42,220 nucleotides of DNA from DATBWZ01 sp036514535 (GTDB lineage Bacteria; JAMCPX01; DATBWZ01). Shown here piece after piece: positions 24,238 through 32,463 of this stretch; position 1 is the stretch's first letter; every line of letters starts with the position of its first letter. The stretch is from contig DATBWZ010000103.1 in the NCBI GenBank assembly GCA_036514535.1, forward strand, positions 1 through 42,220, written 5' to 3'. The translations under genes were made by a program, and so were the position numbers. The notes under the pieces are model-generated. The model was not told the origin of the DNA and did no database searches. It worked only from the letters and a program-made list of their open reading frames with translations.

Positions 24238-26148
24238 TTATTCAACAGCCTCCTTCTGCAACATATCTTTCCCATATCCGACCTGGGAAGAATAATAATA
24301 GTAGTAGGATGATTTATAAATATCTTCTTTTTTTAAGTTATTCAAAACTGCTCCATAAATATGCAGCCTGTTTTGATTTAATAATCTAATTCCCTTCGCG
24401 GCTATAAAACGGTCTGTTTTACCAGCAGAAAAAACAATAATTATTCCGTCAACAAGATTTGAAAGGATTATCGTATCTGAAACCATACCCATTGGAGGAG
24501 AATCAATAATAACCTGATCGTAGTTCTCTAAGGTGTACTGTATAATATCCTTGATATTACCGGATTCAAGCAGTTCTGAAGGGTTCGGCGCAATTATTCC
24601 GGTTGGCAGAATGAACAGATTATTTACCGGGGAGGGACTTATAGCATCTCCAAAGTTTTTTATTTCTCCTATAAGCAGATCTGTCAACCCTGCTTGCCTG
24701 GACAAATTAAAAATATTATGAAGCTGCGGTTTCCTTAAATCCACATCAATAATCAGAGTTTTACTGCCAGACTGGGCAAGGGTTATTCCAAGGTTTACCG
24801 AAGTAGTTGTCTTTCCTTCATTGGGTGCTGTTGATGTTATAAGGATGCTGTTTGACTTTTTTCCAAGCTGAGAAAGTTTCAGATTGGTCCTGAGAATTCT
24901 GTAGAATTCTGCCTCTGTTGATTTTGCGCTGAAGCTGTTAATTGTTTGTATCTTATTATTTCCATCAGTTTCCATATGGGGGATGACGCCTAAAATAGGT
25001 ATATTGAAGTATTCGCTAATCTGCTCCTCGTTTCTTATTGTCCTGTCAAGATATTCTCTTATGAATGCCATAAATATTCCGATGATTGTTCCAGCCAGAA
25101 TTCCAATTATTATTGAGAGACCTTTTTGGGGTTTTACGGGCTTGCCTGGTTTTTGTGCGTATTCAATTACAGAAACATTGCTCTTTTTAACCTCTGATGC
25201 AATATCAAGTTCTTTTAGTTTTTTCATAAAGGAATTATATAATTCCTTGTTCAAATCCACTTCTCTTTTCATTATTGAGTACTTAATTGTTCTTTTGTTA
25301 TTTTCAATGATTTTTTGTTTTTCTTCTTCAATTTTCTTTTTCAGTTCTGCTATCTCTGCCGATAATTTTTGAACCTTCGGGTGTTTCCCCTTGTATTTAA
25401 TAAGCAATTTGCGATATTCCAGTTCTGTATTCACAAGTTTATTATTCAGATCCTCAAGTAAACGGCTTTGTTCCGGTGAATAAGTTTCGGAATTGCTTCC
25501 GGGTAAAACTGCTTGCGGTGTAGAGATGATTTTTTCTTTTTCCACATAATTCAATAGATTCAACTCGGATATTTCCACCTTTTTTTTCAGATCTACGAGC
25601 TGTTCATTCAGCCAGGATAATGAATTCCTGTATGATGATATTTTTTTATCCAGAACCGATTTTATATATACATCTACTAATGTATTAGCAATTTTTTGAG
25701 CCATATCAGGGTCTGTGTTGGCGGCGTTTATAACAAAAATCCTGCTATCCTTTGGTTTTTTAACGCTTATCAGTCCGGTTAGCATATCTGTTGTTCTCTT
25801 GAATTTATCAGGTTCATCCCTCTTTGCAAGCCCAAGCGACTCAACAACGTTTTCCGTTAAAGGTCTGCTCTGGAGTATCTGTAATTCTGTTTCAATATTA
25901 ATCGCTTCCAGGTAATAGGTATCTATGTAGGCGCTGCTGTCAGGAAGCAGAAGTTCAGAAAAGTCCGGAGAAATTGCTATTTTTGCAGTAGCAAGATACT
26001 CGGGCTTGGCAGTGACTACCAACCAAAAAGTGGAAATTAAAACAATAACAAAACTGACTATTGCTGTCCACTTTCTGCGCTTTAATACTTCAACATATTC
26101 AAAGATGTTTAATACTGCATCTTCATCATGGATGTTATCAATTTTCAT
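24238..26148 (-). CDS. Polysaccharide co-polymerase fused to bacterial tyrosine kinase (Wzc-like)
   Basis: This protein has about 636 residues. An N-terminal Wzz domain has a first membrane helix at about 29-47, a periplasmic coiled-coil-rich region (about 190-300) and a second helix near 340-362 preceded by the proline-rich GKPVKPQKG. The cytoplasmic BY-kinase has Walker A NEGKTTT (about 441-447), Walker A' IIDVDLRKP and Walker B VIIDSPPMG. The C-terminal tail has a tyrosine cluster (five consecutive Tyr in SSYYYYYSS), the usual autophosphorylation site. It controls polysaccharide chain length and export. ATG 26148 is supported by GAGG at 26155-26158; a TTG at 26160 is less likely. The OmpA-fused lipoprotein ends just upstream and the polymerase/ligase follows. 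Confidence 0.93.
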   Translation of the reverse strand: MKIDNIHDEDAVLNIFEYVEVLKRRKWTAIVSFVIVLISTFWLVVTAKPEYLATAKIAISPDFSELLLPDSSAYIDTYYLEAINIETELQILQSRPLTENVVESLGLAKRDEPDKFKRTTDMLTGLISVKKPKDSRIFVINAANTDPDMAQKIANTLVDVYIKSVLDKKISSYRNSLSWLNEQLVDLKKKVEISELNLLNYVEKEKIISTPQAVLPGSNSETYSPEQSRLLEDLNNKLVNTELEYRKLLIKYKGKHPKVQKLSAEIAELKKKIEEEKQKIIENNKRTIKYSIMKREVDLNKELYNSFMKKLKELDIASEVKKSNVSVIEYAQKPGKPVKPQKGLSIIIGILAGTIIGIFMAFIREYLDRTIRNEEQISEYFNIPILGVIPHMETDGNNKIQTINSFSAKSTEAEFYRILRTNLKLSQLGKKSNSILITSTAPNEGKTTTSVNLGITLAQSGSKTLIIDVDLRKPQLHNIFNLSRQAGLTDLLIGEIKNFGDAISPSPVNNLFILPTGIIAPNPSELLESGNIKDIIQYTLENYDQVIIDSPPMGMVSDTIILSNLVDGIIIVFSAGKTDRFIAAKGIRLLNQNRLHIYGAVLNNLKKEDIYKSSYYYYYSSQVGYGKDMLQKEAVE

Positions 26149-26160
26149 TTTTGACCTCAA

Positions 26161-27243
26161 TTATTTTGAATCAAGAATGGTTATCTCTACTCTCCTGTTT
26201 GTGTCCCTGCCACGTTTTGTTATATTGGGCATAAGAGGTATATCGCTGCCAAACCCCTGGCTGTTGATCTGAGGAGAGGGGATATTAAATCTGGAAACAA
26301 GAAAATCCCTTATCGTATCAGCCCAGTTCTGTGTCAGAACCTTGCATTCATCTGGAGTACCAAACGGATCAACATGGCCGTCAATCCTTATTTTAAGATC
26401 TGGCCGGGACTGAAGAATCTTTCCAAAATCATCCAGGAATGCATAAGAAGACGGATCTAATGTTGAAGTGTTTCCAGCGAACTTTATCTCTCTTGTAATA
26501 ATGCTTTTCCCTTTAACAAACTTCTTTGATAATGCTATCAGTCGAGGATCTTTCAGTCCTGGAGCAGATTTAATTTGCGCTGTTCTGGTATCTGCAGATT
26601 TTGCCATAGCAAGTTTGTTTTGCACAAGTTTTTTCCATCCATCAGAACAGACAAGTGCTATCTTGCCGTTGGGAGGAGGTGCTTCATGGATGGGGTATAT
26701 TGCTTTTTTTGCAACAATTTGAGCAATCCGGGTTAATGGGTCCCGCTGTGTCAGAAATATGTCATAACTGGTCCTTGTATAACCTGAAGTCCATAACACA
26801 TCCCCGTTTTTTACATCAATTAATCTGAATGTTGCGCCTACCACCGGTTCTTCTTCGCTGAATTTCTGTCGTGCATTTCTGTACCAGAACTCGGTTACTG
26901 TCCCGATAATAACCCCTTCAACGCTCATCAGCTCGCCGATACGGCGGGCAAGGCTTGAATCTATTTCATTTCCAAGAGTAATCCCCATATCTTTTGCAAA
27001 CCGCTGGACCTCTGTGCGTTCTATCACACCAAATCTCTGTGTAATGTAAAGCTCCGTGGCTATTATATCAGCCATAATATTCCCAGCTGATGGATGCTCC
27101 GTCAGATTCTGGAATGGGATAATTGCAACACATTTGATGTTTGACCAGTTATTGGAAGGAATTAAAGTGATATTTCTGAATGTATAGCCACATGATGTTG
27201 TCAGCGAAAGGATTAATATTATTTGTACAAGGGACCTTTTCAC
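26161..27243 (-). CDS. CsgG-like lipoprotein fused to OmpA peptidoglycan-binding domain
   Basis: This 360-residue protein has a lipoprotein signal with lipobox LTTSC (Cys near residue 18). Residues about 30-180 resemble the CsgG/GNA1162-type lipoprotein fold: VAIIPFQNLTEHPSAGNIMA, VEGVIIGTVTEFWYR and GDVLWTSGYTR. Residues about 245-360 are an OmpA-like domain, with IRIDGHVDPFG and the end motif RGRDTNRRVEI that binds diaminopimelate-containing peptidoglycan. The N-terminal half is paralogous to the gene immediately upstream. It would tether an outer-membrane assembly to the cell wall. The gene overlaps its upstream neighbour by four bases and ends just before the Wzc-like gene, so a role in polysaccharide or peptide passage is inferred. 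No Wza-type exporter is present in the window. Confidence 0.82.
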   Translation of the reverse strand: MKRSLVQIILILSLTTSCGYTFRNITLIPSNNWSNIKCVAIIPFQNLTEHPSAGNIMADIIATELYITQRFGVIERTEVQRFAKDMGITLGNEIDSSLARRIGELMSVEGVIIGTVTEFWYRNARQKFSEEEPVVGATFRLIDVKNGDVLWTSGYTRTSYDIFLTQRDPLTRIAQIVAKKAIYPIHEAPPPNGKIALVCSDGWKKLVQNKLAMAKSADTRTAQIKSAPGLKDPRLIALSKKFVKGKSIITREIKFAGNTSTLDPSSYAFLDDFGKILQSRPDLKIRIDGHVDPFGTPDECKVLTQNWADTIRDFLVSRFNIPSPQINSQGFGSDIPLMPNITKRGRDTNRRVEITILDSK

Positions 27244-27836
27244 GGTAGTTTTCCTGCAGCGGCTAAATTATTTACCATTTTCAGTACGATTATCTGAGCA
27301 ATTCTGTTAAGCGATTCTCTTTCAACGGCGAACACTGAATAGCTTGATCTGCTGCAACTTGATGCCCATACAACAGCTCCTGACGATGTATCAACAAGCC
27401 TTGCATTGACCCCCACGGCAGGTTCTTCCTCTCTTGTTTCTTGAACACGGACCCTGTACCAGTATTCAGAGACAGAGCCTATAAAAATTCCATCTACACC
27501 AAGTACTGCGCCTATCTCCTGTGCGAAACTACGATCTATCACCAAAGGAATCTCAATGTTTTTTTCCTCAAGTATTTTCTTTATCTGCAAGCTGTCAATT
27601 ACCTTGAACTGCCCGAGCGAGTATAGTTCTGATGTAAATAGTTCGGATATTATCATTCCCGCATTTGGAAATGCTGTCAGATTATCAAACGGCATCACCG
27701 CAACCTTTTTCATTTTTTGAATGGCATTGGGCCATCCGATATAGAAACGATTATATGAATGACCGCATGAGATTAGGAGAATTAACAGCAGGGTTAATAT
27801 TCCAAAAGTTTTTTTAATCATTTTAATTTCAATCAT
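27240..27836 (-). CDS. CsgG-like lipoprotein
   Basis: This 198-residue protein has a lipobox LLISC (Cys near residue 24), followed by VAVMPFDNLTAFPNAGMIIS, VDGIFIGSVSEYWYR, EEEPAVGVNARLVD and GAVVWASSCSRSSY. These align one-to-one with the N-terminal half of the adjacent OmpA-fused protein, so the pair arose by tandem duplication, with OmpA gained or lost by one copy. CsgG-like folds include the curli secretion pore, but many relatives are simply periplasm-facing lipoproteins. Two ATGs are possible, 27836 and 27821; neither has an ideal Shine-Dalgarno. It overlaps the next gene by four bases. Confidence 0.78.
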   Translation of the reverse strand: MIEIKMIKKTFGILTLLLILLISCGHSYNRFYIGWPNAIQKMKKVAVMPFDNLTAFPNAGMIISELFTSELYSLGQFKVIDSLQIKKILEEKNIEIPLVIDRSFAQEIGAVLGVDGIFIGSVSEYWYRVRVQETREEEPAVGVNARLVDTSSGAVVWASSCSRSSYSVFAVERESLNRIAQIIVLKMVNNLAAAGKLP

Positions 27837-27861
27837 CCTGCTTCAGATTTTTAATACCCCG

Positions 27862-28968
27862 CTATATTCCTGAAGGCAGGATCGGACTTATGGGTTGCGT
27901 GTATGGCGGCAGTTCTTTTTCAGAGGGCAATTTTGGGATTTCCTCTTCATCTATATAAAAAAATGCATCAGGGCCCTTTGATTTTCGTGTAGCAAATATA
28001 GGATTAAGAAGATTAGCCACTGCCGCCTCTTCTGAAACAGTTGAATTAATCTCTCCCTCAATAGGATTTAATTTTTTGAGCAGATTCATATAATGCATTG
28101 CATTTGTATCCCTTTTTACCAGAAGTATCTTGTTGTTTATTTCGCCTTTGGTTGTTTTTAATAACAAAGTGTGTTTTCCTTTTTTGAAGGGCAATGTTCC
28201 TATTTCCTTCCAGATCGGTATGTTATTTGTAGAAGCAGAAATAAAAGACATATACCAGCAACCGTCTATCTCCCATTCAGCATCCACAGAGGATTTTGCT
28301 TGGGCGTATATAGTATAGATTCCGGCATCCTGGAGCAGAAATTCATTTAAATCCTTCTTGGATTTTATTTCAAATGTAAACGATTCATGCATTGGTAAGC
28401 GGTCTTCCATATTCAAAATCTTAATAATTGTAACTGCCTTATCGGTAAAGGTTAAAAGTTTTTCCTGTTCCCATCCGCCCAATGGTTCCACTTTGGGCAT
28501 GCATGGAGCAATTACGTTTATTGAGTTAATTTTTTCGTTCTCATTTAAAACAGCCGAAAGAACATGTTCTCCTCTTTTAAGAACAAACCGCCCGCCATTC
28601 AGACGCCCGCTGTTTTCTTGTCCGTTGCTTATTTGCCGGACCGTATCATCTATCCCTATCATTATACTTTTTATATTTGTTTCAATAACCAGTGTGTATA
28701 TTCCGGAATGCTGTAAAGTCAGTGGCAAATTTACAGTATTTCTATTTTTGCTTCCAGCTGTAATCTCTATTTGGGTATTTTTTCCTCCTTGAAGGAGTGA
28801 AATGTAATCGTTGACCGTCGCATTTTCAGGTATTCCTTTTTCTTCCAATCCAATGGTCTTTACGAGCCTTTTTGCCCACTCGCCCTGAGTAATGCTATCT
28901 CCGTACAACGGCATATAAAACAACAGCACTGCGGAATGCATAATGAAAATTTTTAAATAATAACTCAT
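27862..28968 (-). CDS. Exported protein of unknown function, first gene of the minus-strand run
   Basis: I do not recognise this 368-residue protein. It has a signal peptide (about residues 1-23). Two or three similar beta-rich segments resemble carbohydrate-binding or jelly-roll modules: LQHSGIYTLVIETNI...IGIDD, RFVLKRGEHVLSAVLNEN, then LQDAGIYTIYAQAKS...WEIDG, LPFKKGKHTLLLKTTKG. These pairs read as an internal duplication of a module with a G-I-Y-T strand and a K-x-G-x-H strand. A segment near residue 40-58 (GLEEKGIPENATVNDYISLLQ) resembles short exported helices. It is driven by a well-formed promoter and leads the envelope, polysaccharide and RiPP gene run. Binding of glycan is a guess from the module shape. 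Confidence 0.7.
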   Translation of the reverse strand: MSYYLKIFIMHSAVLLFYMPLYGDSITQGEWAKRLVKTIGLEEKGIPENATVNDYISLLQGGKNTQIEITAGSKNRNTVNLPLTLQHSGIYTLVIETNIKSIMIGIDDTVRQISNGQENSGRLNGGRFVLKRGEHVLSAVLNENEKINSINVIAPCMPKVEPLGGWEQEKLLTFTDKAVTIIKILNMEDRLPMHESFTFEIKSKKDLNEFLLQDAGIYTIYAQAKSSVDAEWEIDGCWYMSFISASTNNIPIWKEIGTLPFKKGKHTLLLKTTKGEINNKILLVKRDTNAMHYMNLLKKLNPIEGEINSTVSEEAAVANLLNPIFATRKSKGPDAFFYIDEEEIPKLPSEKELPPYTQPISPILPSGI

Positions 28969-28977
28969 TATTCATTA

Positions 28978-29006
28978 AGAATAACATTTAATTAGCCGCA
29001 AGTCAA
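28978..29006 (-). promoter_or_regulatory. Promoter of the minus-strand envelope/RiPP operon
   Basis: On the minus strand, TTGACT (29006-29001), a 17-base spacer and TATTCT (28983-28978) preceded by TGT form a sigma70 promoter with extended -10. The expected transcription start (about 28971) is 2-3 bases before the ATG at 28968, with no Shine-Dalgarno. It lies 10 bases from the -35 of the divergent promoter. Confidence 0.72.
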
Positions 29007-29016
29007 GCAATATCAA

Positions 29017-29045
29017 TTGACAAGGGGATAATTTCAAAATAGAAT
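29017..29045 (+). promoter_or_regulatory. Divergent promoter of the PATAN/TPR gene
   Basis: TTGACA (29017-29022), a 17-base spacer and TAGAAT (29040-29045) give a near-consensus sigma70 promoter. The predicted transcription start at about 29052 is immediately before the GTG at 29053, so the mRNA would be leaderless. Confidence 0.78.
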
Positions 29046-29052
29046 TAAAATA

Positions 29053-30432
29053 GTGCCTGAAAAAGCTATTTGGAATATTATTACTGATCTAAGCAGAACC
29101 GCTGCCACAGGCCTGCTTATTGTCAGGATTCCGAATATGGAGAAGCGGGTATATTTAAAACTCGGGTTTCTGCGACAGATAGATTCAATTCCGCCTGATC
29201 CCAGGGAAATGTTCGGGGTGCTTCTTAGGAGCCAGGGGAAGCTAACCGATGAAGATATACGCAACTCGCTTAAAGTTATGGAAGAAAAACATGTTTTTCA
29301 AGGGGAGGCTCTTCTCCTGATTGGCAAGTTAAAGCTTGACGAACTGGATAATCTTCTGACTTGGCAGCAGAATATAAAGTTATTCAATCTGCTTTCCGCC
29401 AATGAATTTCACTGGGAATTCAAAGAACTGCCAACAGAGAAAATCCCAAAAGGGTGCAACATTAATCTTTTCGGAAATGTCTATCTCTTTTTAAAAAAAA
29501 CACTTAGCATCAGCGATGTAAAGCAATATATTGATGATAATGTTCAAAATTATCTTCTGCCTGTGTTACCCCCTCCGTTCAATCCAGATGAGTGTTTTGT
29601 GAAGAGGGAGGATAAAAAATTTTACGAAATTATAGCAAAGACATCTCCTCCGATACGAATTCAACAGGTGTTTGACAGATCGCCATTTTCCAGGAATGAG
29701 ACTTCTGTGACAATTTATGCCATCTCAAAAATGGGATTTGTAAATATTCAGCAGAAAATTGAAACAACAGACTTTGATATAAAAAAATACAAGGAACTCT
29801 GCAAAGAATTTACGGAAACAATGAACTATTTTGAGATTGTGGGAGTCCACTGGAGCTGCTGTATGGATGAGATCAGTACAGCCGATGAAAAGCGCAAAAA
29901 AGAATTCAGTATCAGGGAAAAGGACACGCAGGAAATAGTAGAGTTGAAAAAGAAAATTCTTAACAAGGTGGATGAAGCGTATAATTTTCTGAAAATTGAA
30001 AAAAACAGAATTGCATACAGAAAGGAGATCCTTGATAAATTCAAAGTTGAATCAGGGGCGCTGATTCTCTTTGAAAAAGGAGAGATCAGCCTTGAACTCA
30101 GGTATAATCTGGATGAGGCATTTGAACTTTATAATTCAGCCCACGACCTTGCTCCCAATAATATAGATTATGCTGCTGCGTTTGGATTTGTAAAGCACAA
30201 AAGATTTAAGACCACTAATACCGCTCTTTCGCGGGAAGGAGAAAAATTGGTTGAAATGGCTGTAAGCAAAAACCCAAAATCTTACTATACCCGTTATTAT
30301 AGAGCAAGGCTTTATGAGGAAAAAGGAATGATTCCTCAGGCAATACAGGAGCTAAAAGCTGCAATAGATATTAATCCTTCCAAATTGACTGCAAGGGATA
30401 TGATGAAGCGGCTTTTGAAGGGGTCTGGGTGA
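29053..30432 (+). CDS. PATAN/DUF4388-like protein with degenerate J-like and TPR regions
   Basis: This is a 459-residue cytosolic protein. Residues about 1-130 resemble the PATAN (DUF4388) domain: ATGLLIVRIPNMEKRVYLKLG, IDSIPPDPREMFGVLLRSQGKL, then a helix with W-Q-x-x-I. Residues about 259-326 look like a J-domain (YFEIVGV, then EAYNFLKIEKNRIAYRKEI) but the HPD loop needed to stimulate DnaK is missing. Residues about 345-455 form TPR-like helices (FELYNSAHDLAPNNIDYAAAF, QELKAAIDINPSKL). This architecture is found in Desulfobacterota, Myxococcota and relatives, often with gliding or signalling genes; PATAN usually mediates protein interactions of response regulators. The start is a GTG directly at the predicted transcription start. 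The exact role is unknown. Confidence 0.65.
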   Translation: MPEKAIWNIITDLSRTAATGLLIVRIPNMEKRVYLKLGFLRQIDSIPPDPREMFGVLLRSQGKLTDEDIRNSLKVMEEKHVFQGEALLLIGKLKLDELDNLLTWQQNIKLFNLLSANEFHWEFKELPTEKIPKGCNINLFGNVYLFLKKTLSISDVKQYIDDNVQNYLLPVLPPPFNPDECFVKREDKKFYEIIAKTSPPIRIQQVFDRSPFSRNETSVTIYAISKMGFVNIQQKIETTDFDIKKYKELCKEFTETMNYFEIVGVHWSCCMDEISTADEKRKKEFSIREKDTQEIVELKKKILNKVDEAYNFLKIEKNRIAYRKEILDKFKVESGALILFEKGEISLELRYNLDEAFELYNSAHDLAPNNIDYAAAFGFVKHKRFKTTNTALSREGEKLVEMAVSKNPKSYYTRYYRARLYEEKGMIPQAIQELKAAIDINPSKLTARDMMKRLLKGSG

Positions 30433-30462
30433 GGAAAATAACAAGCCTTGTAGTTCAGATTG

Positions 30463-32427
30463 ATGAGTTATAACATCCTATTTCAGAATATTGTTCTTGT
30501 TTTATTAACGGCTGTGACTGTTGGTTTTATCATGCACAGGTTAGGGGTTCCGAGCATTGTCGGATATCTGCTTGCTGGCGCCATGATAGGGCCTCATGGA
30601 TTAAGCATTCTTAAAGAAACTCATATGGTTGGATTAATTGCGGAAATCGGCATTGTGCTTTTAATGTTTACTATTGGTATTGAGTTCGCTCCTGCAAGAC
30701 TATTGTCACTGCGTAAATTTGCCCTGCTTGGCGGAGGAATTCAGGTTATCGCGACAACAATACTGGTTTCGCTTATAGGTATATCGTTGAATCTGAGTCC
30801 GGAAACGAGCTTATTGGCAGGGCTGATTATTTCTTTTTCAAGCACTGCAATAGTTTTAAAAATAATCTCCGAGCGAAATGAAGTGAATACTCCATACGGT
30901 GGTATTTCAGTAGCAATGCTGCTCTTTCAGGATCTTTGTGTTATTCCTGTGATGGTAATTTTTTCCGGCAACGGTCATAACTCGCTTTTTGATATTTTAA
31001 AATCTTCAGGGTATACCATCCTGAACCTTATCGGAATATATATTGCATCGCTATATGCAGGCAGATACCTCCTGCGGATTGCAGCAAGGACAAAAAACAG
31101 GGAATTTTTTACGATTTCTGTAATTTTCATTACTCTTGGAACTGCATGGTTGTCTCACGTACTCGGCGCCTCTCTTGGAATTGGAGCATTCATCGCGGGA
31201 TTAAGCTTATCCCGCAGTGAATACAGCCATCAGGTTGAGGTTGAAATAATGCCGTTCAGGGATGTTTTTATAAGTATATTTTTTATATCTATCGGAATGC
31301 TTGCGGATCTTGCATTTTTTAAAAATAATTTAAAGGTTATCCTCCTGCTTTCCGCAGGAATTGTATTGCTGAAGGCAGCAATCAATGCTTTGACATTAAG
31401 AATATTGACAAAATCCTTAAGATCCATCTATTTGTGCGCCATCGGACTTGCGAATATCGGAGAATTTTCATTGATATTGTTTAAAACCGGAAACGAAAAC
31501 GGCTTTATTCATAATGATATTTATCAGACATTGCTTATCGCATCAATGCTTACAATGATACTGGCGCCTTTTGTGATTCAGTTTTCACACCGGAGTATTT
31601 TTAGGCTTCAGAAATTTATTAAAGATCCTGAGGAAAGCGAGTTTAAGGATTTTATTGAGAAAACCAATCTGAAGAACCACATTATAGTTTGTGGGTACGG
31701 GCTTAACGGGAAAAACCTCTCCAGGGTTATAAGGGAAGTAGGACTGCCTTATGTGATTCTCGACATCAACAGCACTGAGGTCAGTTATGCCCGTACCGCA
31801 GGCGAACCTATTTTTTACGGGGACGCCACAAGGGAGGAAGTCCTGTTGAAGGCCGGGATAACCTCCGCTCGTATGATTGTTCTTGCGATTTCGGATCCGG
31901 TTGCAGCACGACGGGCGGTATGGATTTCCAGACAGTTAAACGGAAATGTTTTTATTCTTGTGAGGACCAGGTTTTTAAACGAGGTTGAAGAATTGTTTGC
32001 TTTAGGTGCAAATCGTGTAATTCCGGAAGAGTTTGAAACATCTATAGAAATATTTGCGCATGTTCTGAAAGAATATCACATTCCCTATAATATAATTCAT
32101 CAACAGATAGAGATGATAAGAATGAAGGGGTATGAGGTCCTCAGAGGTCCTTCTATTCCTTCTGACAGGCTTGAAGAACTAAATTCAATTTTTGCCCTGA
32201 CACTTACGGAGTCGGTTCTGATACAAAAAAATTCTCCTGCAGTTGGGAGGACAATTGAAGATCTCGGACTCAGGAAAGAATCCGGGGCAACAGTTATAGC
32301 TGTTATTCGTGATGGCAAACCAATTACGAATCCAAAGGTGGATTTCAGGATAATGCAGGGGGATGTTCTGGTTATTATTGGCAGTCATGCTGAACTTGAC
32401 CGGGCAATAGATCTGTTGACAAATTAG
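30463..32427 (+). CDS. CPA2-family cation/proton antiporter with RCK (TrkA) domains
   Basis: This 654-residue integral membrane protein of the KefB/YbaL type has about 12-13 membrane helices across residues 1-385 (FIMHRLGVPSIVGYLLAGAMIGP, EIGIVLLMFTIGIEF, SFSSTAIVLKII, LGASLGIGAFIAG). A TrkA_N/RCK nucleotide-binding domain follows at about 405-525 (HIIVCGYGLNGKNLSRVI, with YGDATREEVL). A TrkA_C domain lies at about 570-654 (GRTIEDLGLRKESGATVIAV). It exchanges K+ or Na+ for H+, gated by nucleotide. A TTG directly precedes ATG 30463; the ATG is chosen, without a clear Shine-Dalgarno. It is 30 bases downstream of the PATAN gene and probably shares its promoter. Ion specificity is not evident. 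Confidence 0.92.
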   Translation: MSYNILFQNIVLVLLTAVTVGFIMHRLGVPSIVGYLLAGAMIGPHGLSILKETHMVGLIAEIGIVLLMFTIGIEFAPARLLSLRKFALLGGGIQVIATTILVSLIGISLNLSPETSLLAGLIISFSSTAIVLKIISERNEVNTPYGGISVAMLLFQDLCVIPVMVIFSGNGHNSLFDILKSSGYTILNLIGIYIASLYAGRYLLRIAARTKNREFFTISVIFITLGTAWLSHVLGASLGIGAFIAGLSLSRSEYSHQVEVEIMPFRDVFISIFFISIGMLADLAFFKNNLKVILLLSAGIVLLKAAINALTLRILTKSLRSIYLCAIGLANIGEFSLILFKTGNENGFIHNDIYQTLLIASMLTMILAPFVIQFSHRSIFRLQKFIKDPEESEFKDFIEKTNLKNHIIVCGYGLNGKNLSRVIREVGLPYVILDINSTEVSYARTAGEPIFYGDATREEVLLKAGITSARMIVLAISDPVAARRAVWISRQLNGNVFILVRTRFLNEVEELFALGANRVIPEEFETSIEIFAHVLKEYHIPYNIIHQQIEMIRMKGYEVLRGPSIPSDRLEELNSIFALTLTESVLIQKNSPAVGRTIEDLGLRKESGATVIAVIRDGKPITNPKVDFRIMQGDVLVIIGSHAELDRAIDLLTN

Positions 32428-32463
32428 ATTAAAAGTCTCTGTTTAACGATGTAACAATCCGAC

